A DNA stretch of 64,000 bases from Jannaschia seohaensis. GTDB lineage: Bacteria; Pseudomonadota; Alphaproteobacteria; Rhodobacterales; Rhodobacteraceae. The position numbers were made by a program, and so were the translations under genes. Where the stretch lies: assembly GCF_900116765.1 (NCBI RefSeq), contig NZ_UETC01000001.1, positions 372,001-436,000 of the forward strand, read 5' to 3'. Each line of letters begins with the position of its first letter. The first letter of the stretch is position 1. Shown here piece by piece: positions 29,879 to 38,783 of the stretch. The notes below the pieces were generated by a model, which saw only the letters and a list, made by a program, of their open reading frames with translations, made no database searches and was not told where the DNA came from.

Positions 29879-31603
29879 TCATACGCCTTCGGCGGGCGAG
29901 GGCGGCAGGTCCACCGCCTCCTGCGCCCGCGTCAGGGTCCAGTCGATGGTGGCCGCGTACTTCACCACGCGGTCGGATAAAACCACCTGGGTGGCGGCGC
30001 GCGGCTTCAGCCGCCCCGGCTCCAGGTGGACGGAGGGGTCGACCGACATCTCGATATCGCGCCCGGGGCGAAAGACCCAGACCTCGCCCGATGCCAGCGT
30101 GATCGAGACGGCCCGCCCGCCCAGGTCCAGCTCCGCCTGGGCGTCGGGGTGCAGATGGAAGCGCACCTTGTAGGGGAAGCCCTGCAGCTTCGCCTCGGTC
30201 ATCGCGTCGTCGAACCGCTCCTTGTCGGAGGCCTTGATCGCGCGCAGCCCGTCCTCCCCCTCCAAAAGCCGCCCATCGGTCGACAGGATCAGGCGGCGCA
30301 GATGGGTCAGCCCATGGGAGGGGACATAGCCGTCATGGCTGAACATCGCCGTGGACGAGCGGCGGGAATTGCTACGCTGCCATTGCACGTGTTTGGGCGT
30401 CTGGATCAGCGGCGCGATGCGGCGGCCGCCCTCCTCGATCAGGGGGCCGATGCGGGACGAGGACCAGCCATCCAGGATCAGCGTCGAGTGCGAGGCCGTG
30501 GCCCGGCCCGCGCGATGCCATTCCGGTCCGAACGGCCCGCCGGGGCCGCAATTGACGATCACCGGGCTGCCGCCCGAGGTCATCTCGAAGGCCAGGGTGG
30601 AGGCGGCGGCCGAGCCCGAGACGCGGCCCGTGGGCGGTGCCTCCGCATCGACGATGAGTGTGGTGCGCCCATGGGCGATCGGCACGAAGCCCATGGCCAG
30701 CCCGCTGTCGTTCCGCGCCCGGATGCCGGAGGTCGCCAGCACCCGGTCCAGCCGCCCCTCGCGGCCCCGCCCGCCGCCATGGAACCGCGCGAGGCCCCCA
30801 TCGGCATGGCGCAGCGCCCGCAGGGTGGGGATGATCCGGGCCTGGGCCTCGGACAGCCCCTGAGGCACCGCGTGGTCAGAGGCGGTCAGGGCCTCGATGC
30901 TCCAGCCGAGCAGCGTCGCGACCTCCAGGAGCGCCTCGGGATTGCGCGCCGCGATGCCGCCATCCGGCCCCACATCTTCGCCCATGGCACGCGTCAGCGC
31001 GGCCGCGGCGTCGTCGCAGAGCCCGGCCATCCCGTCCAGCGTCAGCCCGGCATAGAGCAGCCCCGTCAGCGCCTCCATCCGGGGCAGGCCCGCGGGCGCG
31101 TCCTTCCAATGGGCGCGCAACAGGCCCGCCTGGGCATAGGCGCTCTCGAAGAAGGCGGCCTGGTCGGCGGGGCGCAGCGATTGCAGCAGATCCGGCGCAT
31201 GGCTGATCCAGCGCAGCAGCCTCCGCCCGGTCAGCGGCATCGTCCAGCCCGGTCCCGTCCCGCGCCCATAGCGCTGCACCCACTCCACCACCCAGCCGCG
31301 CACCCGCGCGATCGCGGCTCGGTCGCCGGTGGCCATCACGTCGTCCAGCCAGCCCATGCCGTGCAGCTGCATCTCGAAGGGGATCGAGGGCGCCTCGATC
31401 TCCCAGGGGGAGGTTTCCTGCGCCTCGACCAATTGACCCGCGAAATGCCAGATCCCGCCGGCGATCTGACGCCCGCGCCGGGGCGCGCCGCTGCCGCGGG
31501 GCGGGGGCTGCCAGGCCACGCCGCGCGGGCCTTTGGCGGGCATGGCGCGGCGCACGCGCCAGCGCGTGGCCAAACTTTCGCGGAACCCCGCCCCCGTCGC
31601 CAT
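29879..31603 (-). CDS. Heparinase II/III family protein
   Basis: 574 aa. An alpha-helical toroid N-terminal half (IWHFAGQLVEAQETSPWEIE, ERLRWISHAPDLL-like segments) and a beta-sandwich C-terminal half (ASHSTLILDGWSSSRI, MFSHDGYVPSHGLTHLRRL) fit the Hepar_II_III fold. Family members lyse uronic acid-containing polysaccharides; the substrate here is unknown. No signal peptide. The order rsmB - heparinase - purH recurs in Rhodobacterales, to my knowledge, so the gene is ancestral here. Confidence 0.9.
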   Translation of the reverse strand: MATGAGFRESLATRWRVRRAMPAKGPRGVAWQPPPRGSGAPRRGRQIAGGIWHFAGQLVEAQETSPWEIEAPSIPFEMQLHGMGWLDDVMATGDRAAIARVRGWVVEWVQRYGRGTGPGWTMPLTGRRLLRWISHAPDLLQSLRPADQAAFFESAYAQAGLLRAHWKDAPAGLPRMEALTGLLYAGLTLDGMAGLCDDAAAALTRAMGEDVGPDGGIAARNPEALLEVATLLGWSIEALTASDHAVPQGLSEAQARIIPTLRALRHADGGLARFHGGGRGREGRLDRVLATSGIRARNDSGLAMGFVPIAHGRTTLIVDAEAPPTGRVSGSAAASTLAFEMTSGGSPVIVNCGPGGPFGPEWHRAGRATASHSTLILDGWSSSRIGPLIEEGGRRIAPLIQTPKHVQWQRSNSRRSSTAMFSHDGYVPSHGLTHLRRLILSTDGRLLEGEDGLRAIKASDKERFDDAMTEAKLQGFPYKVRFHLHPDAQAELDLGGRAVSITLASGEVWVFRPGRDIEMSVDPSVHLEPGRLKPRAATQVVLSDRVVKYAATIDWTLTRAQEAVDLPPSPAEGV

Positions 31604-31653
31604 TCAGCCCCCTTTCAGCCGATGGCGGACGTTACGGTCTGGCCGCGCCGGTG

Positions 31654-32904
31654 TCACGCTCGTGTCCGCAGCACGGCCATGTAGAACCCGTCCATATGCC
31701 CCCGTTCAGGCCAGAGATCGGGCAGCAGGCGTAAGCCATGGGCGGAGCCGGTCTCGGGCGGCAGGCCCAGCGCCGCGGGGTCGGGCGGCTCGGCAACGAG
31801 CCCGGGATGCCGGCCTAGCGCGGCCGTCACCTGATGCTCCCCCTCGACCGGCAGCAGAGAGCAGGTGCAGAAGACCAGTCTGCCGCCCGGCACGACGAAG
31901 CCGAGCGCCCGGTCGATGAGCTTGTATTGCAACTCCGTCAGCGCCTCGACATCCCGCGCCTCCCGCAGATGGGGCAGGTCGGGGTGGCGCCGGATCGTGC
32001 CGGTGGCGGTGCAGGGCGCATCCAGCAGCACCGCATCGAAGGGGGCCTCGGGCGTCCAGTCCAGCGCGTCCGCGGTCACGAGATCGGCGGTGAGCCGCGT
32101 GCGCTCCAGGTTCTCCGCCAGCCGCCGCATCCGCGCCTCCGACAGGTCGAGCGCTGTGACCCGCGCCCCCGCCGCCGCCAGCTGCATCGTCTTGCCGCCG
32201 GGCGCCGCGCAGAGATCCAGCACGCGGAGCCCCGCCACGTCCCCGAGCAGCCGCGCGGGGATCGCGGCCGCCGCGTCCTGCACCCACCAGTCGCCGGTCT
32301 CGTAGCCCGGCAGGGCGCTGACCTGCCCGCGCGGCAGCCGCAGCGAGCCGGTGGGCAGCAACTCGGCCCCCGGAACGGTCACGCCGGGCTTGGGCGTCAG
32401 ATCCAAGGGGGCCGGGACCAGATGCGCGGCCTCGATCGCCTCCAGCCGGTCGCGGCCCCAGGCCTTCGCCAGGGGCTTGCGCAGCCAGGGGGGCAGGGCG
32501 GGGGGCGGCAGCGCGTCCCACTCGGCGCGTGCGTCCGCCAGCCCGCGCAGCACCGCGTTGACCAGCCCCGCCTGCTTGGCGGTCTTCGGACTGCTCCGCG
32601 TCAGCGCCACCGCGTCGTGGACGACGCCATGGGGCGCGGCGTCCAGCACCATGAGTTCGACCGTCGCAAGCCGCAGGATGTCGCGGGTCCGGGCGGCGGG
32701 CTGCCGCGCCATCCGCTGCTTCAGCAGGGCGTCGGCCCGACCCATATGGCGCAGAACGGTCCCGGCGAGGCGCAGCGCCCGCGCCGCCTCCGCGCCTTCC
32801 AGGCCGGAGGCGCCGTCATCCAGCATCCGCCCGTCGCGCAGCACATGGGCCATCAGGCGCAGCGCGCCGCGGCGGGCGGTGAGGCCGTCTCGGGGGTCGG
32901 ACAT
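31654..32904 (-). CDS. rsmB: 16S rRNA (cytosine-967-C5)-methyltransferase RsmB
   Basis: 416 aa. N-terminal NusB-like RNA-binding domain (DILRLATVELMVLDAAPHGVV, residues about 1-130) and C-terminal SAM methyltransferase: LDLCAAPGGKTMQLA, then LLDAPCTATGTIRRHPD and FCTCSLLPVEGE with the two motif cysteines. The ATG at 32904 gives MSDPRDGLTARRGAL; GAGAGG lies upstream. Divergent from the DUF1674 gene with a 72-base gap. Confidence 0.94.
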   Translation of the reverse strand: MSDPRDGLTARRGALRLMAHVLRDGRMLDDGASGLEGAEAARALRLAGTVLRHMGRADALLKQRMARQPAARTRDILRLATVELMVLDAAPHGVVHDAVALTRSSPKTAKQAGLVNAVLRGLADARAEWDALPPPALPPWLRKPLAKAWGRDRLEAIEAAHLVPAPLDLTPKPGVTVPGAELLPTGSLRLPRGQVSALPGYETGDWWVQDAAAAIPARLLGDVAGLRVLDLCAAPGGKTMQLAAAGARVTALDLSEARMRRLAENLERTRLTADLVTADALDWTPEAPFDAVLLDAPCTATGTIRRHPDLPHLREARDVEALTELQYKLIDRALGFVVPGGRLVFCTCSLLPVEGEHQVTAALGRHPGLVAEPPDPAALGLPPETGSAHGLRLLPDLWPERGHMDGFYMAVLRTRA

Positions 32905-32918
32905 CGGGTCGCCTCTCC

Positions 32919-32947
32919 TTGGCAGCGGCGCGGGCGGGACGTATATC
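32919..32947 (+). promoter_or_regulatory. Promoter of the DUF1674 gene
   Basis: TTGGCA at 32919-32924, 17-base spacer, TATATC at 32942-32947; an AAGGAGG ribosome site follows at 32965-32971 before the ATG at 32977. The minus-35 box lies in the short leader of divergent rsmB. Confidence 0.6.
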
Positions 32948-32976
32948 AGACGGGCCGGACCGACAAGGAGGCACCC

Positions 32977-33273
32977 ATGGCCGAGCGCATGAATGTCGAC
33001 CCCACCGACCTGCCGCAGGCGCGCGCCGATGCGCCCGCCTGTCCGACCGACGCCCGCCGTCCCGAGCCTGAGATCCGCCCCCTCACCCCCGAGGAAGAGG
33101 CCGCCCGCCGGGCCGCCCTCCCCGCGGTCGCCCGCCGCGCCCTGGAGGAGGCCGATGCCCGCCGCGCCGCCGCCACCCCTGTCGACCGTCCGCTGGAGCT
33201 TGGCGGCCGCAAGGGGCCGGAGCCCGTGCGCTATGGCGATTGGGAGGCGAAGGGCATCGCCATCGACTTCTGA
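32977..33273 (+). CDS. DUF1674 protein (succinate dehydrogenase assembly factor 4-like)
   Basis: 98 aa. The C-terminus LGGRKGPEPVRYGDWEAKG ends in the family signature that defines DUF1674/SdhAF4. Homologues help assemble the flavoprotein subunit of succinate dehydrogenase; by inference the same here. The N-terminal 80 residues are Pro/Glu/Arg-rich and likely disordered. Confidence 0.88.
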   Translation: MAERMNVDPTDLPQARADAPACPTDARRPEPEIRPLTPEEEAARRAALPAVARRALEEADARRAAATPVDRPLELGGRKGPEPVRYGDWEAKGIAIDF

Positions 33274-33352
33274 CCGGCCCCGGATGACATAACCCGGCGT
33301 GCCCGGCCCGCGCCCGACCAAGTCACCCGCCCCGAGCGGGTCGCCTCCCCCT

Positions 33353-33401
33353 CCATCACGGGTTCAAAAATACTCACATCGCACCGCGCCCCCCAGGCGC
33401 G
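33353..33401 (+). repeat. Intergenic AAATACTCAC repeat, variant class, copy 6
   Basis: ACGGGTTCAAAAATACTCAC followed by ATCGC and a CCCCAGGCGC tail. It shares AAATACTC with the main repeat but has a different left side. A second copy of this class is at 35970. Lies between the convergent DUF1674 and secreted-protein genes. Confidence 0.8.
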
Positions 33402-33418
33402 GCGCCTCGGAGCCCGCG

Positions 33419-33760
33419 CTACCGAAGCCGCAGATCCGCCTGGTCGCCCGCCCCGCGATCCGCTGTGAACCGCAGAACGTCGCCCAAGACCTGCACCACT
33501 TGGCAATTCCGCGGGAAGTCCCGCAGCAGCGTGTCCAGCGTCCGGCAGAAGAACCCACCCTCCCAGGTCCAGCCGCCCGTGACCCGCAGCCCGAATCCCC
33601 GCCCCGAGATCGAGCCGTCGACGCCAACGCGCAACGAAACGCCATCCCCGCTCAGCGTCCGCCCCTGGACAAGCGAGAGGAACGCGTCGCGGCTCTCCAC
33701 CCGCTCGAAGGCGAGGGCGGGGGCCGGAAGGAGAAAGAGGAGGACGATAAACGCGCGCAT
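33419..33760 (-). CDS. Small secreted protein, unknown function
   Basis: 113 aa with a signal peptide (cleavage after PALA, residue 17). The mature part [18 protein letters not shown], a [10 protein letters not shown] segment and [22 protein letters not shown] predict a compact beta protein with two cysteines (about residues 72 and 85), possibly a disulfide. Some related proteins carry the name dihydrodipicolinate reductase in databases, I believe by carry-over from adjacent dapB; nothing in the sequence supports that activity. Confidence 0.8.
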   Translation of the reverse strand: MRAFIVLLFLLPAPALAFERVESRDAFLSLVQGRTLSGDGVSLRVGVDGSISGRGFGLRVTGGWTWEGGFFCRTLDTLLRDFPRNCQVVQVLGDVLRFTADRGAGDQADLRLR

Positions 33761-33796
33761 GATCCGAATACGGCCAGCGGCTCCGGCTGGATCAGT

Positions 33797-33858
33797 CCTT
33801 CTTCTGGCCGGAAATACTCCGGGGGGGCGCCGCAGGCGCGGGGGGCTGGCCCCCCTCC
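33797..33858 (+). repeat. Intergenic AAATACTCC repeat, copy 7
   Basis: CCTTCTTCTGGCCGGAAATA followed by CTCC, a G-run and the hairpin GGGGGGC-TGG-CCCCCC. Nearly identical to copy 2 in reverse. It ends six bases before the dapB stop codon. Confidence 0.9.
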
Positions 33859-33863
33859 GCCCT

Positions 33864-34673
33864 CTATTTCAGGCCCAGCACGTCCAGCATGTCGAAGGCG
33901 CCCGGCCCCTTCCCCTGGCCCCAGAGCGCGGCCTTCAGCGCCCCGCGGGCAAAGACCGACCGGTCCGTCGCCTGATGGCGCAGGGTGATCCGCTCGCCAT
34001 CTGCGGCGAAGATCACGTCATGCTCGCCGATCACGTCCCCGCCCCGGATCGCGTGGAAGCCGATGGCGCCGCGCGTCCGCGCCCCCGTCATCCCGTCCCG
34101 TCCCCGGTCGGCCACGGCGTCGAGCTCGACCCCCCGGCCCTGCGCCGCCGCCTCGCCCAGCATCAGCGCCGTGCCCGAGGGCGCGTCGACCTTATGGCGG
34201 TGATGGGCCTCGACGATCTCGATATCGTAATCGGCGTCCAGCGCGCCGGCGACCTGGGCCACGATCTGCGTCAGCAGGTTCACGCCCAGCGACATGTTCC
34301 CCGCCCGCACCACCGTGGCGTGGAAGGCCGCGCGGTCGATCACCGCGATATCCTCGGGCGTGAGCCCCGTGGTCCCGATCACATGCACCGCGCGGGCCTG
34401 GGCGGTCAGCTCGGTCATGGCGACGGTGGCGGCGGGGGTGGTGAAGTCGATCACCGCCTGGGCGCGGGACACGACCTCGATCGGATCGTCGGTCACGGGC
34501 ACGCCATTGGCCGCACCGCCCGTCACCTCGCCCAGATCGCGGCCCGCCCAGGGGTGGCCCGGCGCTTCGGTGACACCGACGAGATGCGTGGCGTCGTTCT
34601 CCTGGATGAGTTGGCAGAGCATGCGCCCCATCCGTCCCGATCCGCCCATGACCACGATGCCGGTGCTGCTCAT
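33864..34673 (-). CDS. dapB: 4-hydroxy-tetrahydrodipicolinate reductase
   Basis: 269 aa. NAD(P)H reduction step in lysine and diaminopimelate synthesis. Nucleotide loop [12 protein letters not shown] at residues 8-19, [10 protein letters not shown] near 100, and the substrate/catalytic motif [15 protein letters not shown] near 155. The ATG at 34673 is chosen; the open frame further upstream is antisense to rbfA. Divergent from rbfA. Confidence 0.97.
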   Translation of the reverse strand: MSSTGIVVMGGSGRMGRMLCQLIQENDATHLVGVTEAPGHPWAGRDLGEVTGGAANGVPVTDDPIEVVSRAQAVIDFTTPAATVAMTELTAQARAVHVIGTTGLTPEDIAVIDRAAFHATVVRAGNMSLGVNLLTQIVAQVAGALDADYDIEIVEAHHRHKVDAPSGTALMLGEAAAQGRGVELDAVADRGRDGMTGARTRGAIGFHAIRGGDVIGEHDVIFAADGERITLRHQATDRSVFARGALKAALWGQGKGPGAFDMLDVLGLK

Positions 34674-34787
34674 CTCATGCCCTCCTGTCGGCCCGGCCCC
34701 CGTGATGGCCCGCCCCGCGCCCCGTGGCAACGGCTTGCGCGCGCGGGCGCCGCGGCCTATCTGACGCCCCTTCCCAGGGAGGCGCCC

Positions 34788-35222
34788 ATGGCACGATCCA
34801 GATCCGAAGACCGCGGCCCGTCGCAGCGCCAGCTGCGCGTGGGCGAGCTGATCCGCCGCACCCTCTCGGAGGTGCTGATGCGCGGCGAGGTGCACGATCC
34901 CGAACTCAACGCGATGTCGATCACCGTGGGCGAGGTGACGATCACCCGTGACCTCAAGATCGCCACCGCCTGGATCATGCCGCTGGGCGGCGAGAGGGCC
35001 GAGGAAGCGATCGCCGCGCTCAACCGCAATCGCGGGGCGCTGCGCCATCTGGTGATGAACGGTCTGACCTTGCGCCACGCGCCGGAGCTGCGCTTCCGCA
35101 TTGACGAGACCTTCGACCGGATGGACGCGACCCGCCGGATGCTGGCCGACCCCCGCGTGCGCCGCGACGTCGAAGCGGGTGGGGAAGCGGGTGGGGAGGC
35201 GGACGGGGAGGACACCGAGTGA
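34788..35222 (+). CDS. rbfA: Ribosome-binding factor A
   Basis: 144 aa. Late 30S maturation factor binding near 16S helix 1. Single KH-like domain: [19 protein letters not shown] at the start and [19 protein letters not shown] near the end, followed by a Gly/Glu-rich acidic tail (residues about 128-144). The ATG at 34788 has GGGAGG upstream. Overlaps the next gene by 4 bases (GTGA). Confidence 0.95.
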   Translation: MARSRSEDRGPSQRQLRVGELIRRTLSEVLMRGEVHDPELNAMSITVGEVTITRDLKIATAWIMPLGGERAEEAIAALNRNRGALRHLVMNGLTLRHAPELRFRIDETFDRMDATRRMLADPRVRRDVEAGGEAGGEADGEDTE

Positions 35223-35941
35223 TCCGGCTTGCCGCGTTGCTCTGGCTCGCGCTGGCTACGACGGCGGCGGCCTGCGAAGCGGTGTCCCACCGGGACCGCG
35301 CCTTCACCGTCTGCACCGCCGATCTGGCGATCCACGACATCGCGCTGCGTCTCAACGGCGCGGATGGCCGCGCGCTGGGGACCTTCGTCGCGCTGGAGAC
35401 CGTCACCGACGCGCCCATCGCCTTCGCGATGAACGGTGGCATGTATCACCAGGATCGGCGGCCCGTGGGCCTCTATGTCGAGGATGGCCGCGAGGCGAAG
35501 CGGATCGTGACCTCGGCCGGCCCGGGGAATTTCGGGATGCTCCCGAACGGCGTCTTCTGCGTCGAACGAGGCCGCGCCCGTGTGGTCGAGAGCCGCGCCT
35601 TCGCGGCCCGTCCTCCCGCCTGCCGTCAAGCTACGCAATCCGGCCCGATGCTGGTGATCGACGGCGCGCTGCATCCGCGTTTCCTGCCCGGCAGCCCCTA
35701 TCTGAACCTGCGCAACGGCGTGGGCGCGTCCGCCGATGGGCGCCGTGTTCACTTCGTCATCTCCGACGAGCCGGTCACTTTCCACGAGATGGCGACCCTG
35801 TTCCGCGACGTCCTCGGCCTGCGTGACGCGCTCTATCTCGACGGCCGCGTCTCCCGCCTCTATGCGCCCGCCCTGGGCCGGGCCGATCCCGGCCGCCGCA
35901 TGGGTCCGATCCTGGTGGTGACGGAGAAAACCGATGGCTAG
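35219..35941 (+). CDS. Phosphodiester glycosidase (NAGPA-domain) family protein
   Basis: 240 aa from a GTG start that overlaps the rbfA stop. Signal peptide (cleavage near ATTAAA, residue 18) predicts a periplasmic enzyme. [19 protein letters not shown] near residue 70 and [19 protein letters not shown] plus [11 protein letters not shown] are the NAGPA (DUF2233) blocks. Family members remove GlcNAc from phosphodiester-linked sugars; the bacterial substrate is not known. Confidence 0.88.
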   Translation: MIRLAALLWLALATTAAACEAVSHRDRAFTVCTADLAIHDIALRLNGADGRALGTFVALETVTDAPIAFAMNGGMYHQDRRPVGLYVEDGREAKRIVTSAGPGNFGMLPNGVFCVERGRARVVESRAFAARPPACRQATQSGPMLVIDGALHPRFLPGSPYLNLRNGVGASADGRRVHFVISDEPVTFHEMATLFRDVLGLRDALYLDGRVSRLYAPALGRADPGRRMGPILVVTEKTDG

Positions 35942-35969
35942 TGCCGCCCCCAAAGCGCTCTGACCCCTC

Positions 35970-36016
35970 AGCACGGGTTCACAAATACTCACGTCGCGCC
36001 GCCCGCCCCAGGCGCA
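35970..36016 (+). repeat. Intergenic AAATACTCAC repeat, variant class, copy 8
   Basis: GCACGGGTTCACAAATACTC followed by ACGTCGC and a CCCCAGGCGC tail; sister of the copy at 33353. Lies between the NAGPA-family gene and truB (both plus strand). Confidence 0.8.
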
Positions 36017-36037
36017 CCGTCTCAGAAAGGAGTACCC

Positions 36038-36940
36038 ATGGCACGCCGCAAGAAGGGCCGCCCCATCCACGGATGGGTCATCGTCGATAAGCCCGCTGGA
36101 ATCGGCTCGACCCAGGTCGTGGGCAAGGTGCGCTGGGCGTTCGACGCGCAGAAGGCGGGCCATGCGGGCACTCTGGACCCGGACGCGACCGGCGTGTTGG
36201 CCGTGGCGCTGGGCGAGGCGACCAAGACGGTGCCTTTCGTGACCGACGCGCTCAAGGCCTACCGCTTTCGCGTGGCCTGGGGGGCGGAGACGTCGACCGA
36301 CGACGCCTCGGGCGAGACCGTCGCCACCTCGGAGGTCCGGCCCGACGCGGCCGCCGTCGAGGCGGCGCTGCCCGCCTTCCGGGGCCAGATCGAGCAGATT
36401 CCGCCCCAGGTCAGCGCCGTGCGGGTCGAGGGCGAGAGGGCCTATGACCTCGCTCGCGAGGGCGTCGAGATGGACCTCGCGCCGCGCCCGCTCTGGGTCG
36501 AGCGGCTGGAGATCATCGCGGCCGACGCGGACGGGGTTGAGCTGGAGATGGTCTGCGGCAAGGGCGGCTACGTTCGCAGCATTGCGCGCGATCTGGGCCG
36601 GGCGCTGGGCACCTATGGCCATGTCGCCTGGCTCCGGCGCCTCTGGTCCGGGCCGTTCGAGGCCGAAGCGGGGATCTCGCTGGAGGAATTGGAGCGCCTG
36701 GCCCGCACGCCCGAGCTGGAAGCGCATTTGCGGCCGTTGGAAATGGGTCTGGCCGACCTGCCCGCGCTGCCCGTGACCGAAGCGGCGGCGACGCGGCTGC
36801 GCCATGGCAATCCGGCTGAAGTCCTGTCGGGGGCGGAGTTCGGCGAGACCTGCTGGGCCGTGCGGGATGGGCAGGCGGTGGCGGTGGGCACCTACAAGGC
36901 CGGGATGCTTCATCCCTCCAAGGTGTTCCAGACCGGCTGA
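36038..36940 (+). CDS. truB: tRNA pseudouridine-55 synthase TruB
   Basis: 300 aa. Converts U55 of tRNA to pseudouridine. [19 protein letters not shown] at residues 8-26 and [19 protein letters not shown] with the catalytic aspartate near residue 48. [17 protein letters not shown] near 172 is the RNA-binding block. GAAAGGAG precedes the ATG. Part of the rbfA-truB-rpsO-pnp group, here spread by insertions. Confidence 0.96.
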   Translation: MARRKKGRPIHGWVIVDKPAGIGSTQVVGKVRWAFDAQKAGHAGTLDPDATGVLAVALGEATKTVPFVTDALKAYRFRVAWGAETSTDDASGETVATSEVRPDAAAVEAALPAFRGQIEQIPPQVSAVRVEGERAYDLAREGVEMDLAPRPLWVERLEIIAADADGVELEMVCGKGGYVRSIARDLGRALGTYGHVAWLRRLWSGPFEAEAGISLEELERLARTPELEAHLRPLEMGLADLPALPVTEAAATRLRHGNPAEVLSGAEFGETCWAVRDGQAVAVGTYKAGMLHPSKVFQTG

Positions 36941-36950
36941 GGGCGGCGTT

Positions 36951-36998
36951 TGAAGCACTCGGAGCCGATCGCTCCGACCGATCGCCGCGAGTGTTTCA
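36951..36998 (+). terminator. Large imperfect hairpin after truB
   Basis: Outer arms TGAAGCACTCG (36951-36961) and CGAGTGTTTCA (36988-36998) pair with one G-U; inner arms CGATCG / CGATCG (36966-36971, 36979-36984) pair around a 7-base loop. No U-run follows, so it may be a terminator or a 3'-end stabiliser. Confidence 0.5.
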
Positions 36999-37107
36999 GG
37001 GGCTCACTAGATTGGGCCATCATCTCTCCGCTCCGGTGCCCCCTGGTGAGGGGGCTGCCGGGGGCTCCGGCTATACGTCTCTCCAGCACCGCAGCCGGAG
37101 ATGCCGC

Positions 37108-37516
37108 ATGACCGACAGCGTCGCCTCCACCACCCGGGCGCTTTTCGCCGCCGGTGCCCTCGCGACGTGGACGTCAAGGCGGTCTTCGCCGTCACGCCAA
37201 AGGGGATCGGGGAGATCGTTCTCACCCTGAGCGGGCTGATCGCCTTTCCGCTGGTTTATGTCCTGCTCGCCCGCGCGCTGCCGCCTCTGGCGCTGGACCC
37301 TGGTTCTTCGGCCTGCATTTTGACGCCCATCTTATCGCGGGCAACGCGCCGTTCCTGGGCGTCTCGGGTCTCACCGGGGATCCTCTGGGGACCCTCTTCG
37401 CGCGGGTCGCCGCGACAGGGATCGAGGCGCGTCCGCCGCGCTCTGGCCCGACATGCCGAAATGACCTGTTTCCGTGGACGCGGGGCCGGGCCTTTGGCAT
37501 GTCGGCGCCATGCTGA
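37108..37516 (+). pseudogene. Decayed gene with two apparent frameshifts (membrane protein remnant)
   Basis: Protein-like segments lie in three consecutive frames: MTDSVASTTRALFAAGALAT from 37108; then VKAVFAVTPKGIGEIVLTLS and LIAFPLVYVLLARALPPLAL from about 37170; then WFFGLHFDAHLIAGNAPFLG from about 37302 to the stop at 37516. The joins need one-base losses near 37165 and 37300. The middle part is a hydrophobic helix. Family not recognised. Overlaps the next gene's start by 7 bases. Sequencing errors are an alternative explanation. Confidence 0.55.
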
Positions 37517-38028
37517 TCCGCACCCATCAAAAGGGCGATGCGTCCTCGACCGCCACCTATAGCGACGACGAGGTCTATCGCTACGACCTCACCCGCATCT
37601 GGGACCCCGAGGGCACGCGCGTGACCTTTGCCATGCTCAACCCCTCGACCGCCACCGAGCTCGCCAACGACCCCACCGTCGAGCGCTGCGAGCGCCGCGC
37701 CCGCGCCCTGGGGCACGGAGCCTTTCGCGTGGTGAACATCTTCGCTTACCGCGCCACCGATCCGCGGGACATGAGGGCCCATCCCGAGCCGGTCGGCGGC
37801 CCCGCCAACGACGCCGCCATCCGGGACGCCGCGCTCTGGGCGGATGAGACGGTCTGTGCCTGGGGCACCCATGGGACGCATCTGGAGCGGGGGCCGGCGG
37901 TAGAGCGGCTGCTGCGAGCGACCGGGCGGCCCTTGTTTCACCTCGGATTGTCCAAGGCGGGGCATCCGAAGCACCCGCTCTATATCGGGTATGCCGTGCG
38001 CCCCGTGCCCTGGGTCGTGCCCGGCTGA
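37510..38028 (+). CDS. DUF1643 domain protein
   Basis: 172 aa. FAMLNPSTATELANDPTVER followed by CERRA, FRVVNIFAYRATDP, and WGTHGTHLERG are the DUF1643 pattern. Function unknown; the family is scattered in bacteria and phages, often in accessory DNA. The ATG at 37510 is chosen over an in-frame ATG at 37474. It lies between truB and rpsO, next to a decayed gene, in what looks like an insertion. Confidence 0.85.
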   Translation: MLIRTHQKGDASSTATYSDDEVYRYDLTRIWDPEGTRVTFAMLNPSTATELANDPTVERCERRARALGHGAFRVVNIFAYRATDPRDMRAHPEPVGGPANDAAIRDAALWADETVCAWGTHGTHLERGPAVERLLRATGRPLFHLGLSKAGHPKHPLYIGYAVRPVPWVVPG

Positions 38029-38411
38029 GATCGGGGAGGGGGGCTCTGCCCCCCGTCGCCAGGGGCGACTCCCCCCGAGGTATTTCTGGCAAGATGAGGT
38101 GGGGCTCGCGGCGAGGCGGACGAGGACGGCGCCATTGCCTCGCAACTTCGTCCGGCCCGGCGCGCAGGCCATTCCGACGGCGTCCAGCGCTGGGTCGAAC
38201 GCCGCGAACCAGAGCGGAGGGAGCGGGAGGCGTCGCCGAGGATGGGGCCGGGCATGGGTGCCTTGTCGCAGGCGGCGTTGAGGACGGGTGAAGATCGCGC
38301 GAACGGGGCTTTCCAATCGGGGATTCGATGTGTATGCGACGCGCTCACTCCATGGGCCCGACCTGGACGACATCCCGGGCGGCGCCATCACCTCAAACCC
38401 AGGAGACCCCG
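38029..38411. other. Gap between DUF1643 gene and rpsO
   Basis: 383 bases. Holds repeat copy 9 (38033-38099) and the rpsO leader. I see no credible gene, RNA or clear promoter in the rest. Confidence 0.6.
38033..38099 (-). repeat. Intergenic AAATACCT repeat, copy 9
   Basis: On the minus strand CCTCATCTTGCCAGAAATAC, then CTCGGGGGGAGTC and the hairpin GGGGGGC-AGA-GCCCCCC. Directly after the DUF1643 stop. Confidence 0.9.
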
Positions 38412-38681
38412 ATGTCGATTACCGTCGAAGAGAAGAACCGCCTGATCAAGGAATTCGCAACCAAGGAGGGCGACACTGGCTCTCCGGAAGTTCAGGTCGC
38501 GATTCTGACCTCGCGCATCAGCACGCTGACCGAGCACTTCAAGACCCACAAGAAGGACAACCACTCCCGCCGTGGCCTTCTGAAGCTGGTCGCGCAGCGT
38601 CGTAAGCTACTCGACTATACGCGCGCCAAGGACGAAGCCCGCTATCAGGACCTGATCAAGCGGCTGGGCATCCGCCGCTAA
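38412..38681 (+). CDS. rpsO: 30S ribosomal protein S15
   Basis: 89 aa, complete uS15: [20 protein letters not shown] at the start, [20 protein letters not shown] and [20 protein letters not shown]. Binds 16S rRNA at the helix 20-22 junction. The ATG at 38412 has CAGGAG upstream; the earlier in-frame ATG at 38328 is rejected on family length. Followed by a terminator, so it is not directly joined to pnp. Confidence 0.98.
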   Translation: MSITVEEKNRLIKEFATKEGDTGSPEVQVAILTSRISTLTEHFKTHKKDNHSRRGLLKLVAQRRKLLDYTRAKDEARYQDLIKRLGIRR

Positions 38682-38707
38682 TCACCGTTCCAAGACGAGT
38701 TGCGGCG

Positions 38708-38734
38708 CGCCCGTTCCGATGGAGCGGGCGTTTT
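38708..38734 (+). terminator. Intrinsic terminator of rpsO
   Basis: Stem CGCCCGTTCC / GGAGCGGGCG (one G-U pair) with a GAT loop, then TTTT. Confidence 0.85.
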
Positions 38735-38783
38735 CGTTGGTGCCGGGGGTGTCAGGTCCCGACGACTGGGGCAGCGCGCCCGA

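Noticed and set aside
33419-33760. Naming the small secreted protein a dihydrodipicolinate reductase
   Set aside because: It has a signal peptide, is far too short and lacks any nucleotide-binding motif; the true dapB is next to it.
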